From assembly GCA_030248135.1 (NCBI GenBank), contig JASANC010004626.1:100595-164594 (forward strand): DNA of 64,000 bases. The letters run 5' to 3'. This document shows, one piece after another, positions 1 to 11,623 of this stretch. A program made the translations under genes and the position numbers. Positions within the stretch are counted from its first letter, which is position 1. Every line of letters begins with the position of its first letter. This DNA comes from Theristus sp. LFF4_11. Its lineage: Eukaryota > Nematoda > Chromadorea > Monhysterida > Xyalidae. The notes below the pieces were generated by a model. The model worked only from the letters and a program-made list of their open reading frames with translations. It did not search any database and was not told the DNA's origin.

Positions 1-560
1 CACGCATATAGTTACACAGATTGTTTGCTAAATACATGTATAAAAAAGAGAAAACATTAAGGGGAAGGAAAGGGACATTACAAAATGATCGACCGTAAAA
101 GATAAAAACTGCCGTCAAATTCGGTGAAGCATTTACGGTATGTGACACAAAAACGGAACGGAGGTCGGCAAAGTGGGGTCACTGAATTAGGGCTCGGCGC
201 ACGAGACACACGTCGTGAAACGCACGTATTGCCAACACATAACGTCGCCTAGATCACGATTCCCTCGGCCGATTTCGACGATCGATGGCTCAATCAACTC
301 ACGGGGCACCCGGAAGACGATGATGCCTCGTTTGACCGAAAATTCTAGGGGGGGGGGTCGGACCAAAAAGTGCTGAATAAAAGTTGTTGAATAAAAGTGC
401 TAGAAACCACAGCATCCAGTCAAGGCCTCTCTCTAGTCATATATTTTGCTTTGATTTTCGTTCGGGACATCTGAAAGCTAAACGAACGAGACACGCTGCC
501 CGGGTGAGACTTGATATTGAACTGCAGTGTTGAAAACATTGACGTACAAAGTGGTAAATG
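1..560. other. No gene recognised
   Basis: I see no coding exon, RNA gene or clear repeat border. The stretch has an A-rich 5' part, a short G run near 350 and scattered stops in all frames. It ends at the TA that starts the foldback element at 561. Confidence 0.5.
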
Positions 561-1652
561 TACAGGGTGGGCCAAAAAAAGGTTCCAATTCTAAAATGCT
601 CTCACTGGCGTGTGCTAAGGTGTTTACAGCTGAAAATTGGAACACTATTAGAAAACATTTGGAGGTTTTTCTGACCAAATTTTTTTTCACGGTATGTTGC
701 CCCTATCACTCACCACAGCAGAATATCTGAAAAACATGAAAAATCGACAAATGTGGTAAAACGCAGAAAGTTAATTTAGCTGTAACAAAGACCAAATGAT
801 GAACGTTGGTGAAAACCCGAGTGCTCACAACACAAAAAAGATGAAAAAAACAATACGCACATACAGTAGCTTAGAAATGCCGAATGCTGAATTGCATCTG
901 AACAGTGTTTGATCAACCTGATGTTTCACTTGGAGTCTGAGCGTGCGTGAGCGGTTCAGCCCAGAGCAGATGCGAATTTATCTTTCCAGATGCAAACTTT
1001 TTTTTCATTTTTAATTCACACAATTTGTCACTCTGATATTTTTCACCATAGCAGACTGGTTGTTTTCTGCAGTGAAAGATGCAATTCCATTTTCAGTCGT
1101 TGCTGCCATCATGGTTAAGTGGACGGCAGAGAAGCGAGTCTGGTCTGCCAATTGGTGGGAACATGCGAATAAGTTATCCACAGTGGTTCGGCAATTTTGT
1201 ACAAAATTCATTTTTCTCCCGCGTGGCGATACATCAGTTCGCAAGTCGGTATGAGCAATGATAAGCAGTGAGATTATGGGTGAACGTTGTTTTTTCGTCA
1301 AAAATCGCTATTTTTAAAAAAATACACTGTAAAAATAAACTGAAACGTCTAAACCAAAAAATTTTGATCACAAAAAAGCTCCCAAAGTGTTCCAACAGTG
1401 TTCCAAGTTTAAGCCATGAGGTCCCTTTGTTGCAGCTAAATCAACCCTTTGCATTTTACAACATTTGTCGATTTTTCATATTTTCCAGATATTTTGCTGT
1501 AGTGAGTGACAGGGGCAACATATCGTGACAAAAATTAGGTCAGAAAAACCTCCAAATGTTTTCTAATAGTTTTCCAATTTTCAGCTGTAAACAGCTTAGC
1601 ACACGCCAGTGAGAGCATTTTAGTTTGGAACTTTTTTTTGGCCCACCCTGTA
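561..1652. mobile_element. Mariner/Tc1-type foldback MITE
   Basis: The stretch begins TA-CAGGGTGGGCCAAAAAA and ends with the reverse complement GGCCCACCCTG-TA. The inverted arms are about 230 bp each (561-790 and 1425-1652) and can be matched almost base by base, including the segment around CTCACTGGCGTGTGCTAAG. CAGGGTG termini flanked by TA are typical of mariner-like non-autonomous elements. The 640-bp core has no transposase. Short overlapping ORFs in the arms are by-products of the palindrome. Confidence 0.8.
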
Positions 1653-2291
1653 TAACAAAGTGGTACATATACAAGAAAACATACAATGTATATTGAGATA
1701 CAAACATGCAGATACGATGAGAGAAATATAGAGATATACAAGAGAAAATGTCTCCATCGAAAGTCAAAATCAAAGGGGGGGGGTGGTCAGACGGTCAGGA
1801 TTTGGTAGGGGGGGGGTTTGGGGGGTCGAAATCTGGGAGGGGGGATCTGGCCCCGCAAATTCGAGAGGGGGGTATTTTGACCAAAATTTGGGGTGGGGGT
1901 TTGCTCGGGTGGGGGGGTGTCGACTTGGTAGGAGTGGGGTACCCCCCACCCCCCATCTCGACCCCTGTTAAAAAAATTTAAAAAAAACAACAAAATGACG
2001 ATTTTTGTTTTTTAACAACCCTATCCCCCCTTCAGGAAAATTTGCTGCCCGTGCGTGCAGTGTGCACCCCCCTCACCGAGAAGGCACCTGACACGCCCCC
2101 TCTGAGATTTGGCAAACACCCCCCCCCCCCCCTCACTCTATCGAGGACCGAGGTCCCGCTTTCGCTACTGATTACCCGTGCGATCCCGTGCACCCCCCCG
2201 TCACGAAATTTTTCTGCCAGTGACCCCCCTCAGGAAAATTTGCTGCCCGTGCACCCCCCCTCTCACCGAGAAGGCACCTGTGGACCTGACA
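1653..2291. repeat. G-tract/C-tract repeat remnants
   Basis: Runs of 5-10 G (1770-1940) and then of C (2040-2275) are set in phrases that recur at 33,060-34,960, for example CCCGTGCGATCCCGTGCACC, CTCACCGAGAAGGCACCTG and GAGGTCCCGCTTTCGCTACTG. A fragment TTTTTAACAACCCTA at about 2,010-2,026 matches the end of the element at 11,195. This is remnant transposon DNA with no gene. ORFs here are low-complexity artefacts. Confidence 0.7.
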
Positions 2292-3320
2292 TAGGGTTAG
2301 GGGAAAAAAAATCCGGATTTTTATTTTAAATTGAAAAAAAAATTAAAAAAATTTTTTTTTTACAAGTTAGGTTTGTTCGAAGCGTCTCGTCGAGCTGAGT
2401 TCATCTAGACTATTTTCAGAACGATCCGGAAAACTATAAGAGTGAAAATCGTGTTTTATTGAAATTATGTCCATTTCATAGAGGGAAAGTTGCATTTTCA
2501 ACAGTAAAACAGGACAATTTTCGACGTGTACTTGAATATTGAACCGTTCTTAGTTGTTCCTCTTTAGAAAATTACCAAAATTTGACTGTGTTCAAAAATT
2601 CCTGTTTGCTGTAGCTAAGTCGGCAACCCCTGTCGACCCGGTCGCCCCCCCCCCCCAAGACACTAACTTTCAGGTTCAACCTGCTATGCTATCTGCCACA
2701 TGGCGAGAGCCCACTCTTCAAATCATCGTATCGAAAACACGTACCATGATTTCGCGATCACGTTGCGGGCAACTGACAGACGCAAGTTTAACACGTTAGT
2801 TTAGCTCAGCATGCAAGTTTTAACATGTGGCCATGTTATCGGGTATCTGAAAAACGGTCGTGTGATGTGGTATTAACCAACATCTCCGCTCCAATTGTTT
2901 AACAATATATCGCACAACTCCATTGTAGACCTATAACATACGCCAATCAACAAAATATCATGTTCATCTCATGGCCTACCGACTGAAAAAACATGTTCTA
3001 AGTTGCAAGAAAACGATTTCTGAAACGATATTTCAATTCAGTTAAGTCATTTCAACGCTAAAAATTGACTCTAGAAGTCATCCAAATCGAAAAACATGGA
3101 GTACGTCGGTCAAAATGACCAAATAATGACATGTACCTAAGCACACAAAGAAGTTGGGAAGAAAATTTGGTTTGAACTTTCAAAAAATTATGCCATAAAT
3201 CGAATTTTCAGAGCAAAGTAGAAGAAAAATTTTTCAATTTTTTTTAAGTTTGAAAAAAAATCCAAATTTAAAAAAAAACGAAAAAAATAAAAAAAATTTT
3301 TTTCAAAGCTTCTAACCCTA
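2292..3320. mobile_element. hAT-like non-autonomous element, family F1, copy 1
   Basis: This 1,029-bp element starts TAGGGTTAGGGG and ends CTAACCCTA. It is flanked on both sides by the perfect 8-bp duplication ACCTGACA (2284-2291 and 3321-3328). An almost identical copy lies at 35,815-36,807. The arms carry long A or T runs and the middle is unique sequence without a transposase frame. An 8-bp target duplication and a TA-G start fit the hAT superfamily; that assignment is an inference. Confidence 0.88.
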
Positions 3321-3328
3321 ACCTGACA

Positions 3329-3449
3329 CCCCCCCTAAAATTAGGCAAACACCCCCCAAAAATTTTTTCGAGCTATCTGTCAATCTGGAAAATTTGCTCC
3401 AGCTATCTATATCGGCTTCCGCCCCGGCTCTGGAACAACTCGTCTCGTC
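3329..3449. repeat. Fragment of CATAGTTGTTC-family element
   Basis: The stretch has AAATTAGGCAAACACC followed by AATTTGCTCCAGCTATC and CGGCTCTGGAACAACT. The same order of phrases ends the elements at 34,958 and 37,728. Only one end is present here and the final ATG of the terminus is missing. Confidence 0.6.
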
Positions 3450-3691
3450 GCATCCGTGGCGCAGCGGTAGAATTTCGGCCTACAGTTCTGTAGGTACCGG
3501 GTTCGAACCTCGCTGTGGACAAAACATACTCGTGGAAAATTAGAGTGACCAACGAACACCTAATGGTCTATTCCCTCCTGAGCCGAGGGTAAAATTGGGC
3601 TCGGGGCAGTATTGCCCGTCTCCGCCGGAGTTTGGTACCTTCGGGTTTCCGGAACCGGCGCGCGTATAATTAAATAAAATATAAATAAAAC
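3450..3691 (+). mobile_element. tRNA-derived SINE
   Basis: The 5' part carries pol III promoter boxes: A-box-like TGGCGCAGCGGTAG and B-box GGGTTCGAACC, spaced as in a tRNA. The acceptor stem does not pair well, so this is not a functional tRNA. The body contains GGGGCAGTATTGCCCGT and CCGGAGTTTGGTACCTT and ends in an AT-rich tail. The same body phrase recurs at 20,040-20,105 without the tRNA part, which shows a dispersed family. Confidence 0.75.
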
Positions 3692-4513
3692 TACAGTTGA
3701 ACTCAATAAAATGTGGAATCTGCTGATTGGTCGGCCGAGGGGAGGTTGCTCACACTCCGCACCCTTCTTTTTTCGTAGATCTGGATTCTATTGAAACGTG
3801 TTTCTTTTGAATGAGTGTGAATTTCCAGCACCCTTTTCATTCCAAAAAATAAACTCGAAGGGTTGGAGAACTGCGAAATTTAGATTTTTTTTATTCAACA
3901 GCTCAAATTGCATTTGTTTATTGACGACGACGACGACGACGTCGTCGCTTAATTTTTGCGTGTGAACTGAAAGACAAAAGCCTGAAAGGAGTGCGCTGTG
4001 CATGGTTTGCTGCGTGCACCAAGTAAATGAACACAGCAGCTTACCAAAAACAACTTGAAAACGGTGAAAATGAAAGATAAAAGCAAAGTCGTGGTCATGT
4101 CGTCGTCGTCCGCGAAGTCGGAACGCATTTTTTTTAATTGCGGACGCATGTCGATCGGTCAGCTGGGAATGAAACCCCCTTCAGCTGGCTACACAGCGCA
4201 CTCATTTTAGTGTTTTGTCTTTCAGTTCACACGCAAAAATTAAGGGGCGACGTCGTCGTCATCGTCAAACAAAAATTGCATTTTGAGCTGTTGAATAAAA
4301 AATCTGAATTTCGCAGTTCTCCAACCCTTTCAGTTTATTTTTAGCATGAAAAGTGTGCTGGAATTTTACACTCTTTCAAAAGAAACACGTTTCAATGCAA
4401 TCCAGATCCATTTGTAGAATCCGGATCCACGAAAAAAGAAGGGTGCAGAGTGTGAGCAGCCTCCCCTCGACCGACCAATCAGCTGATTCCATATGTTATT
4501 GAGTTCGACTGTA
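3692..4513. mobile_element. 822-bp foldback MITE, TACAGT ends
   Basis: Two arms of about 330 bp are inverted copies: TACAGTTGAACTCAATAA at the left and TTATTGAGTTCGACTGTA at the right. GCTGATTGGTCGG follows on the left, and CGACCAATCAGCTGAT precedes on the right. The inner parts include mirrored (GAC)n/(GTC)n runs near 3,925 and 4,245. The outermost 50 bp match the small intronic MITEs (for example 45,090-45,113), so all probably share a transposase. The flanking TA suggests a TA target. Confidence 0.8.
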
Positions 4514-4874
4514 TGCTGGCTGACCACACAGAGTTTTTTTGGACGAGAACGAGAAACGGACAGAAGAAACCTTCCAAATGGTCAAAGGGGGCGGCGTGGC
4601 CATTCAGCCAATCACCGCCGGTGTCCGCGAAGTATGGTTTGGGGGATTTGCAGTTTGGTTTATTCGCCGGTGTCCGCGATACCGCGAGGCGCGAAGTATG
4701 GTTTGGGAGTTGCAGTTTGGTTTATTAAATTTTTCTCAGCTGCGTTCGCGGCATCTGATCTGTGAATGTCTTTCAAGGAAATACGATGCCAATTGCCACA
4801 ACACAGAATTTGAAATTCGCGCGTTGAGAAAGATTTAAAACTCGCAGCATAGTTTTGTTTCATGTCATTTTGTC
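4514..4874 (+). promoter_or_regulatory. Upstream region of SNAPC1-like gene with tandem duplication
   Basis: The space between the foldback element and the first SNAPC1-like ATG holds an imperfect direct repeat. It carries CGCCGGTGTCCGCGA and GAAGTATGGTTTGGG twice (about 4616-4664 and 4665-4726), the second with a 12-base insertion. The stretch probably contains the promoter and 5' leader. No TATA box or initiator stands out. Confidence 0.35.
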
Positions 4875-7402
4875 ATGTTTCATTCGATTCAATTTGCTTT
4901 TGACTTCTCGTCTCTCGGGCAGGACATTGCGTCGCTGTTTGAAATGGTCCGAAAAAGCGGCTCAGTCAGTTTCACTGATTTCCGTACGGTGTTTGTGGCG
5001 ACGAAATTCTCGATGATCTATGGCGGATTGAATTCAGTGGCTGAGTTTATGGAGGTTGGTTGGTGTTGTCTTGATTGTTGACTTATCTAAAAGCCAAAAC
5101 ATGAAAAGTCAAGAATGAAATTTAGTTCTCATAAATAATTTCATTGTTTCTCCAAATTTGCGTGCAGTTTGCTGAGAAAACGTTGGCATTCGCATTTCTG
5201 TACGTTGTGCCAAACGCGAACTTGCCGCTGGCGCACATGCAAACGGCGGCGACTCCACTGGAGCAAAGCGAACGCAGCAGCATTGTGCCGCTTGGCGAGC
5301 TGCAGCGCATTTTTGGCGTCTATTTGACGTACGCACTCTACGTCACGCAACCTGACGAGTATGGAATCAAAATGAAGGTTTGTGAATTCGAGCTGCTGCT
5401 CTGCGAAATGTGCATTTTTGTTGTTGTTGTTGTTGTGATTTTTAGGCGATGTTTTTAGCCAGGGCTAACCCAGAGCAGCGTACAGAACGCCATTGAGTAG
5501 GGCGCCCATCGAGTTTTCTCTGTCATTAAGTGCCTATACACCCCTCGGCGGGGCTCGATCCCCCGAGCGCACAGACTGTAGTCTAACGCACTACCACCAG
5601 GCCACGAGGGTGACAATTTTTTATGGCATATGTAGAGTTCGATGAATCATGACTCTGAATTCTCCGGTTTTGGTTCTTTCTCTGTGACTGTGTCTATGCG
5701 GGTTTTCATAACCCGGTTCCAAACATCGTTGGATGTCTTTTCAGGTCAATTTTATTTTTTGTCAGATTCCAGTTACGGCAAGCGAAATTCACGAGTTTTG
5801 TGACGTTTTTGAAACAATTTATTGTCGTTTGGCTCGCAATCACGACTTGAATCACGCGGTTGTGTGTGCGACCAAGCTGTGGCGTCTGCATGCTTTCTCC
5901 ATTCAGGCGTTCAAAGATGAGGTCTGCGTGAGTAGACTTTTTCTATGGCGTATTGGCTTATGGAGTTCATGATTTTCCGTTTTCCAATTCTCCAACAAGC
6001 GAATTTTCCGTTTATGCATTGTTGTTGTTGTGGAAACTGTTTTTCACTTTTCTTCAGCACAATCCACTGAATCACCACGAATACCAGCAACTCACGACCG
6101 ATGTGGACGTGGAAATGGCTAAAACTGGCGTGTGCAAAGCGTTGCTGCAAGACGATCTTACATTGGTTTGATTTTGGGGTTTTTCTGAAGCAACTTCAGA
6201 TTTTTTATGTTGTGGTTCTTTGTCGCCGTTGCAAAGTGTTGGTGTATGTGTAGTGAATATGGTATGGTTGAAAGAAAGGTATTATCTTTCTTATTGAACG
6301 TGACCCAATCTGCGTTTGCACACACAGATAGAGAAAATGTTTCATGGCTGCGCGGCAATTTGAAATCAGCAAAACTTAACGTATTCTGACGGCAGATTTG
6401 TGCATGAAATTGGGAAAAAACTAATCAGAATCTTTTCTCACTAAATAAATTTATTTTTTGTATTCGAACTGCGTTCGGGCGCGACACAACTTTTCAGCTG
6501 TGCGGTTTTTCCACACATCATTCAACATTACTCCGCCTCCTTCACACGAAAAGATAATAAGTGAAGTCGAATTTGAAATGTACCAAATTCCCAGACTGCC
6601 CTGCCATGCAATCAAACGTTTGGAAGGTGGCTCGTGGCTGGTTTCGATCAGAGATTGATAGGCTGTGTTTTCATTGCAGCAACTGGACAAAATACACGCG
6701 TATACGACAAACCAGTTCAACAATCTGCCGGCATTCTGGAAAGATCAGATGCACGTCCAAAAACATTCGATGACTGACGCCATTACCAAGTGAACAGTTT
6801 GTGTGGCCGCAGAATGTGCAATGAAGCAAAAAAATAATTTTGATTTTACGGAATGGCCGAGTAAACATGGCAGCTTTTTTCAGGGTGCAAGGAGCGCGCG
6901 AAATTTGAATGAAAGATGAAAGACGTTCAGAAACCAAGTTGTGTGCCAAATTTGACGCATTTTTTCAGACTAATGGATTCTTCGTGCTATTCTGTTCTAT
7001 CTTTCTCCTTTGCACACATTAGGAATTATGTTGGCATTTTTGAAGAAGACCACTCCTGGTGTGCGGGTGTGCGACTGATCCCACCTTGACGGACTGCCTT
7101 ATTTATTCGGTCATATTGTACGTTATCTTCAGCAGTTATTCACCTGAACCTGAGAACTAAAGGTTCAAAGTACTTGATTTGTCCTTTTCAGCTGTATGCG
7201 TATGGCGAAATTGACTTCGACTGCTGACACAAGCGCGCCGTCGACGGCGTCGCCCAGCAACGATGCGACCAGTTCTAGTTCAACGTTGGTCGCTGTCGTT
7301 AAGCTGAGTGTTCGATTGACAATTCAAAGAAGAACTCGAGACCAATAGCAGTGCTGTTTTTCTTTTTCCTTGCAATACTCGAGACCACATGTTCAGCCGG
7401 TC

Positions 7403-7439
<37 letters not shown>

Positions 7440-8617
7440 GGACGTCACAACCGATCATGCGCCTTGTTGGCATCGCGGTCGCAGATTCGTCATTTGGCAC
7501 GCAGCAACGCCGGCGGTGGTCAACACTGGTGGCGGCGGAATAAACGACACGCGCAGGGTGAGCGGGCCACTGAACGCCTGCCCAATCGCAGTCTGGTGCA
7601 GTGTTCGTTCTTGCTTGTTCTGAGGGGCTTCGTTGTTCCGTTACAGTTCTCCGAATTTTTTTCGAAAAGGCTTGGTTTTTTGGGGGCGTAAAATATGTCA
7701 TGGTTTGACCCAAGATGATCGTTTTTTGCTGGAAATTTGTGCAATTTTTTTTCGTTAATTTTAGGCAAAAGAAGCGTTTTTTCATCTTCGCATGTTTTTA
7801 GTCTAATTTAGCTGGTTCACCGTTTCACTATTTCGAATTTTTACCACAAGCTAAAAATTTTGGCCTAATCCATTCACATCGGGTCCCAGCTCCGCTCCGG
7901 AAACAACAATGGCCGTCTTGAAACTTGTAATATCGCACATCTGCCAGAAATAATAGATTACTGGATTGTAAGACCTTTTAGGTTGGAATAACCGATTTTA
8001 GGCTGGTTATTGTTCTCGTCAAATATTATTTTTTGTTTTTAGTTCCCAACGAAACATCAAATTTGTGGCCAGCAAACAACGACGACAATGATACCAGCGG
8101 TGCATCGCCCGGCACATTTGCAGCACACAACGAAAGTCATGCCATTTCGCCTGCACAGGTGAATCAACCATTGGGAGCTGCAGTGCACCGGCGTCCGGGC
8201 CCGGGCGACCTTCGCGTTCTGAAGGTGGTCGAAAAATATCGCTTACGTACAGCCTGGCTGACGCTAAATTGGTGCTTAACCTCTACGCAGTGGCGGAAAA
8301 GAACAAACAACAATAATAACCCATTGGTCGTCGAATCAAATCCAAATGTGTCTATTTTGATGTTTCATTCAAAAACACGTTGTTTTCTGCAGCTGCCGCC
8401 GGAAGAGCACAAAGGCCATGCATCGGTCTTGACGTCGCATAAGAAACGACGAAACAAAAATAAACAAAAACGGAAGAATAAAAACGCGCACAAGATGAAA
8501 CCAGAGACGTTCATAAAGCAGTCGCTGTGTCTGCACAAACGACTTGAGCAGCGAATGCAGAACTCGGCAGTTGGTGATGTGCAACGTGATGAAGCAGACA
8601 GTGATGAGATGGCGTGA
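4875..8617 (+). CDS. SNAPC1: snRNA-activating protein complex subunit 1 (SNAP43-like)
   Basis: SNAPc binds the proximal sequence element of snRNA promoters, and subunit 1 is a nuclear scaffold that contacts SNAPC4. The first exons match the family's conserved N-terminal domain: SVSFTDFRTVFVATKFSMIY corresponds to the SVRFEDF..MKF..I signature, followed by the helical segment containing HEFCDVFETIYCRLARN. Proposed exons are 4875-5054, 5168-5377, 5745-5921, 6058-6165, 6680-6789, 7192-7288, one near 7397-7558 (contains (CAA)n, probably polyglutamine), 8043-8158 and 8393-8617. Phases agree through exon 6 and from 8043 on; the join into and out of the repeat exon is unresolved. The last exon encodes a very basic Lys/Arg tail and ends in acidic SDEMA, as in the basic C-termini of the family. 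Intron 2 contains an inverted SINE. Family assignment is good; the C-terminal model is weaker. Confidence 0.75.
5420..5614 (-). mobile_element. tRNA-derived SINE with (CAA)n tail, minus orientation
   Basis: Read on the minus strand, it begins GTCACCCTCGTGGCCTGG with the A-box-like TGGCCTGGTGGTAG and the B-box-like GGGGATCGAGCCC. It then has a body of about 110 bp and a (CAA)n tail, seen as (GTT)n at 5420 on the plus strand. A near-identical copy in plus orientation is at 43,174-43,374. It lies in intron 2 of the SNAPC1-like gene. Confidence 0.85.
6830..6960. repeat. Dispersed repeat, inverted copy at about 54,705-54,830
   Basis: The segment around GGCCGAGTAAACATGGCAGC and GCGCGCGAAATTTGAATGA recurs in inverse orientation at 54,705-54,830 with about one change in ten. 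No ends or duplications were found, so the element class is unknown. It lies in an intron of the SNAPC1-like gene. Confidence 0.65.
7402..7441 (+). repeat. (CAA)n microsatellite, probable polyglutamine
   Basis: About a dozen CAA units lie within a probable exon of the SNAPC1-like gene. The glutamine frame ends in the phase needed by the next exon at 8043 (one base carried over), which favours glutamine over the asparagine or threonine frames. Confidence 0.6.
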
Positions 8618-9103
8618 AAGTGCAGTGGCGATTTGCAGTGATGTTTTTGTTGACGCATCAGAACTGTTGTTTATTTTTCCAGTTGCCTGTTTTTGCTTTT
8701 TTTCGTTCTGTTTTGTTCTTTGATCGCTCGTTTGCCTGGGTGCTTTCGTTAATTGTTATCTTTGTTGTCTTTTTTCTCCAGGAAATGTGTTCAAAGCTAA
8801 TCAAAATCAACTCTCAAGTAATGGCTGGCGGTTCAGCCCTGATTCGGTCGGGTGTGGCGGTGATTGGTTTGAAGGCTTCCAGCTGAGTGTCTTGTTCTCT
8901 TTTTGTTTGTGCTTTTTTTTGTTTGGTACTGCAGTGGTTTTGACTGTGATTCGTGATTGGTTCAGACAAGTTGGATTGTTTCTGCTTGGTTGTTTGATTT
9001 TAGTGCGTCGCGTTGGTGTTGGTGGTTCGTCATCATTCGGGTGATTTTTCACGCGCTACAAAATAAACGACGAGTGCCTTTGCAGCGAGTTGTCATCATC
9101 ACC

Positions 9104-10377
9104 ATGATATCGGCGCTGTTTCTCAGCTGCTTCTCCGTGGCGTGTCTGCTTTTGCTGATTCTATTGGCTGCCGTCGTGCCGGTTGCCCGAGCAAAGTGCA
9201 TGCCGTCGGTGAGCATACAAACGCAATAATAATGCGCTTTTATTCGGTTGCGTGGTTCCGATTTTTTTCAAAACCATTTTTGGGTAAACTACTCTTAAGA
9301 TTTTTGCGTATGTGAAACGGATGACCAGCAGTACGCACAAGAACACGCGCACCCAATCGCTGCCGTTCATTTCGCGAGCGCCGAAGTCGATACGCGAGGC
9401 ACGTGACGCGCTCGCGTTTCACGATCAATTGCGCGATTTCAAAATCGCCGCTCGCTGCAGATGGTGAGACAGTCGTGTCGTGGCTGCTTTATTCTTCAGT
9501 TTTTTTTAAACGTCAAGCGATTGGTGGCGTCAGCGTCATTGTTATTGCGGTGCGACGGTGTGTCTGGTGGAGCGGATGTAATGCAGGCTGCTTCAAGTAG
9601 AGCATCATGTTACAGTTCTGGAGTTGGAATTGCGGGAAAAAAGTTGCGCACCGCAATGCAGCAACCTGCGCCAAGGACCGCGTTCGCATGCGTTCGAACG
9701 CATGCGCGTTCCGCTTCCAAAAACAATTTCGAAAACCTTTTCGATGTTACAATTCCCGACCAGCCACCGCGCCAAGTACAGGGTGATAAAAAACGTCAAT
9801 TTCTAAAACTTTTTGAACTCGCGACTGCATTAATGTGTGAAGCTAAAATTTGCACCACTATACTCAGTTGGTTCCCATTTGTTGTGTTAAAATTTCAGCC
9901 AAAAATATTTGAAAGCAATGTCTGAAGCCTTGCAGTGCTTTTGCGATGCAGCGGTCGGTCAGTGTTGATCTGCTCAACGGTGGACACACTGAACAGTTTA
10001 AACGACTAAAACAAGACAAATAACGGAGCTGAATGGGAAACAAATGACTATAAGTGGTGCAAATTTCAGCTTCAGACATTAATGCAGTCGGAGATCGAAG
10101 CTTTTTTTATCACCCTGTGCAATTAAATTGAAAGCGTTTATCAATTGAATTGAATTTCAGGTGTTTGCTGGTTTACTGTTATTGGTTGCACCCGTCTTAT
10201 TGGTTGTCGTTGTCCACTGCGCAACGAGCGCAAGTTCGACGGCTGATTGATGCGTTTGTGAAACTGGATGTGAACACATGGCGACAGCCGCCGCCGCTGA
10301 GCAGAGTGGTTGCGTCTGCGTGTACGAGTGTAGACGTGGACACCAGTGATGAGAGCACTGAAAGCAGCAAGCAGTGA
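9104..10377 (+). CDS. Possible small membrane-protein gene, exons uncertain
   Basis: No family was recognised. The clearest piece is 9104-9208: ATG followed by a hydrophobic stretch (ACLLLLILLAAVVPVA), then Cys, then a GT donor. Later coding-like blocks with host-type third-position GC are about 9290-9465, 9611-9775 and 10,160-10,377; the last is open for 72 codons and ends in an acidic Ser-rich tail. The exon phases do not form one convincing chain. A second hydrophobic segment could exist at 10,160 if a different frame is used. The third block ends against the MITE at 9777, whose first T completes the apparent GT donor. Treat it as a transcribed-looking locus rather than a settled gene. Confidence 0.3.
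9777..10119. mobile_element. Mariner-like MITE, CAGGGTGATAAAAAA ends
   Basis: The left end is TACAGGGTGATAAAAAACG and the right end TTTTTTTATCACCCTG. The inner arms are also inverted: ACTGCATTAATGTGTGAAGC pairs with GCTTCAGACATTAATGCAGT. It is 343 bp long with no coding capacity. The duplicated TA is clear at the left, while the right flank reads TG, so one side has mutated. Confidence 0.75.
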
Positions 10378-10392
10378 CACACGACACTAGGC

Positions 10393-10545
10393 TGCAGTCG
10401 TCTTCCATATCGTAGGCAATTAGCTGATTGGTTGGTGACCACGTCATGCAAGCATCATGTGCAGGAATTCCTGCAGTCGCGGAGGCTTATCACATGGTCC
10501 CAACCTGTCGTCGACTAGTTGCAAATGATATAGGAATAGACTGTA
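10393..10545. mobile_element. MITE of the CACGTGATGC/TACAGTC family
   Basis: The left half has GCAGTC then AATTAGCTGATTGGTTGGTG and ACCACGTCATGCAAGC. The right half ends ATAGGAATAGACTGTA. Related copies are listed at 26,605, 39,990, 42,082, 44,945 and 48,790, mostly in introns. The shared parts are the CCAATCAGC box, a CACGTG core and GGAGGCGGAGTC. Confidence 0.65.
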
Positions 10546-11194
10546 ATTTTCAGTGGATTCAGCAAATGAAAAAAAACCCTTATGGTGGGGACATTTCGAT
10601 TTAGCCTGCTAATTTGTCCTCGTCATCACAGTTTGTGTCCTTAAATGCAGCCGTGTGTTTGACGACATTTTGTAAAGAGTTTCTAGAGTGCAGTATAGTG
10701 GTCAGATAAAAAAAAAGATTCAGTGAAATAGATTGATCTTTTATCGATATATAATATTTCCAAAAAGCTTTTATTTAGACTTTTTTTACTTTTACAAACG
10801 TTGCGCAAAGATGCGATGTCAATCCATATTCAATAGTATCATGTCGCGTGCTTTGCAATGGCATGGCCTACCAGTTGTATCAAAAATAAACGCAACGTGT
10901 AGAGCGTACCAAAAATTTTCTATGCCACCGTAACCACAAGATTCAAATTGCCGCCTTTGCTCAGGGAAACCTATGCTTTTTAAAAAAACGGATGCGGGAT
11001 TTTTAACTCAGAGAAATCGAGAAACAGAAAAGCAAAAATGGATTGACTGCAAAAGCAATGCAAATATGCAATGCAATGCAGTGAGCCAATGATTCCATCA
11101 TAAACATCATAAACCCATCCAAAGCGAAGCCTTTTTGACAAAGCCTTTTTTGACAAATGAAAATGATCAATTTACTTTTTTCACGGTTTTTTCC
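10546..11194. other. No gene recognised
   Basis: AT-rich sequence with short ORFs only. The last 45 bp (ATGATCAATTTACTTTTTTC and the poly-T that follows) recur at 13,530-13,575, just beyond the nested transposons. The nest therefore sits in locally repeated DNA. Confidence 0.5.
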
Positions 11195-11623
11195 TAGGGT
11201 TGTTAAACAAAAATGAAAATTTTTTTTTTTTTTTAAAAAGTGATTAAAAAAAACAAAAATGCCAATAAAAAAAAATTCGAAAAATTTTCCTCTAATATGC
11301 TCTGAAAACCTCAATTTTGGCAAAATTTTTCGAAAGTTCAACAAAAATTTTCTTTGATTATACCTCGTAAAACCTTTAGCAGTCGATTTTGGGCCGTTTT
11401 ACCGACTGATTTTAGGCAACGACAACATCTGCGATGAAGTTTTTGAGCGTCCCAAAGCTTGGCCTACCATTTCCGATGCAGATAAGGTGACGATTCGCCT
11501 CGCAGAGCGTCCGATTGTGCTCGCTGCTCCGTTTGCAAGCGCTACGTTGTCTGGTTGCTTGCTGCTTCGTGTCGTGTCGTCGCAACACCATCAGAAGAAT
11601 TGATCGAATTTCAAGGCGGTATG

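Noticed and set aside
527..730. Short ORF repeated in inverse at 1,535-1,741
   Set aside because: The similarity is due to the inverted arms of the mariner-type MITE, not to a gene pair.
3450..3524. tRNA gene
   Set aside because: A and B boxes are present, but the acceptor stem does not pair and the sequence runs into a repeated SINE body.
8770..8886. Separate small protein starting at 8,786
   Set aside because: A 33-codon frame follows an acceptor-like CTCCAG but lacks a partner exon, a recognisable domain or conservation evidence.
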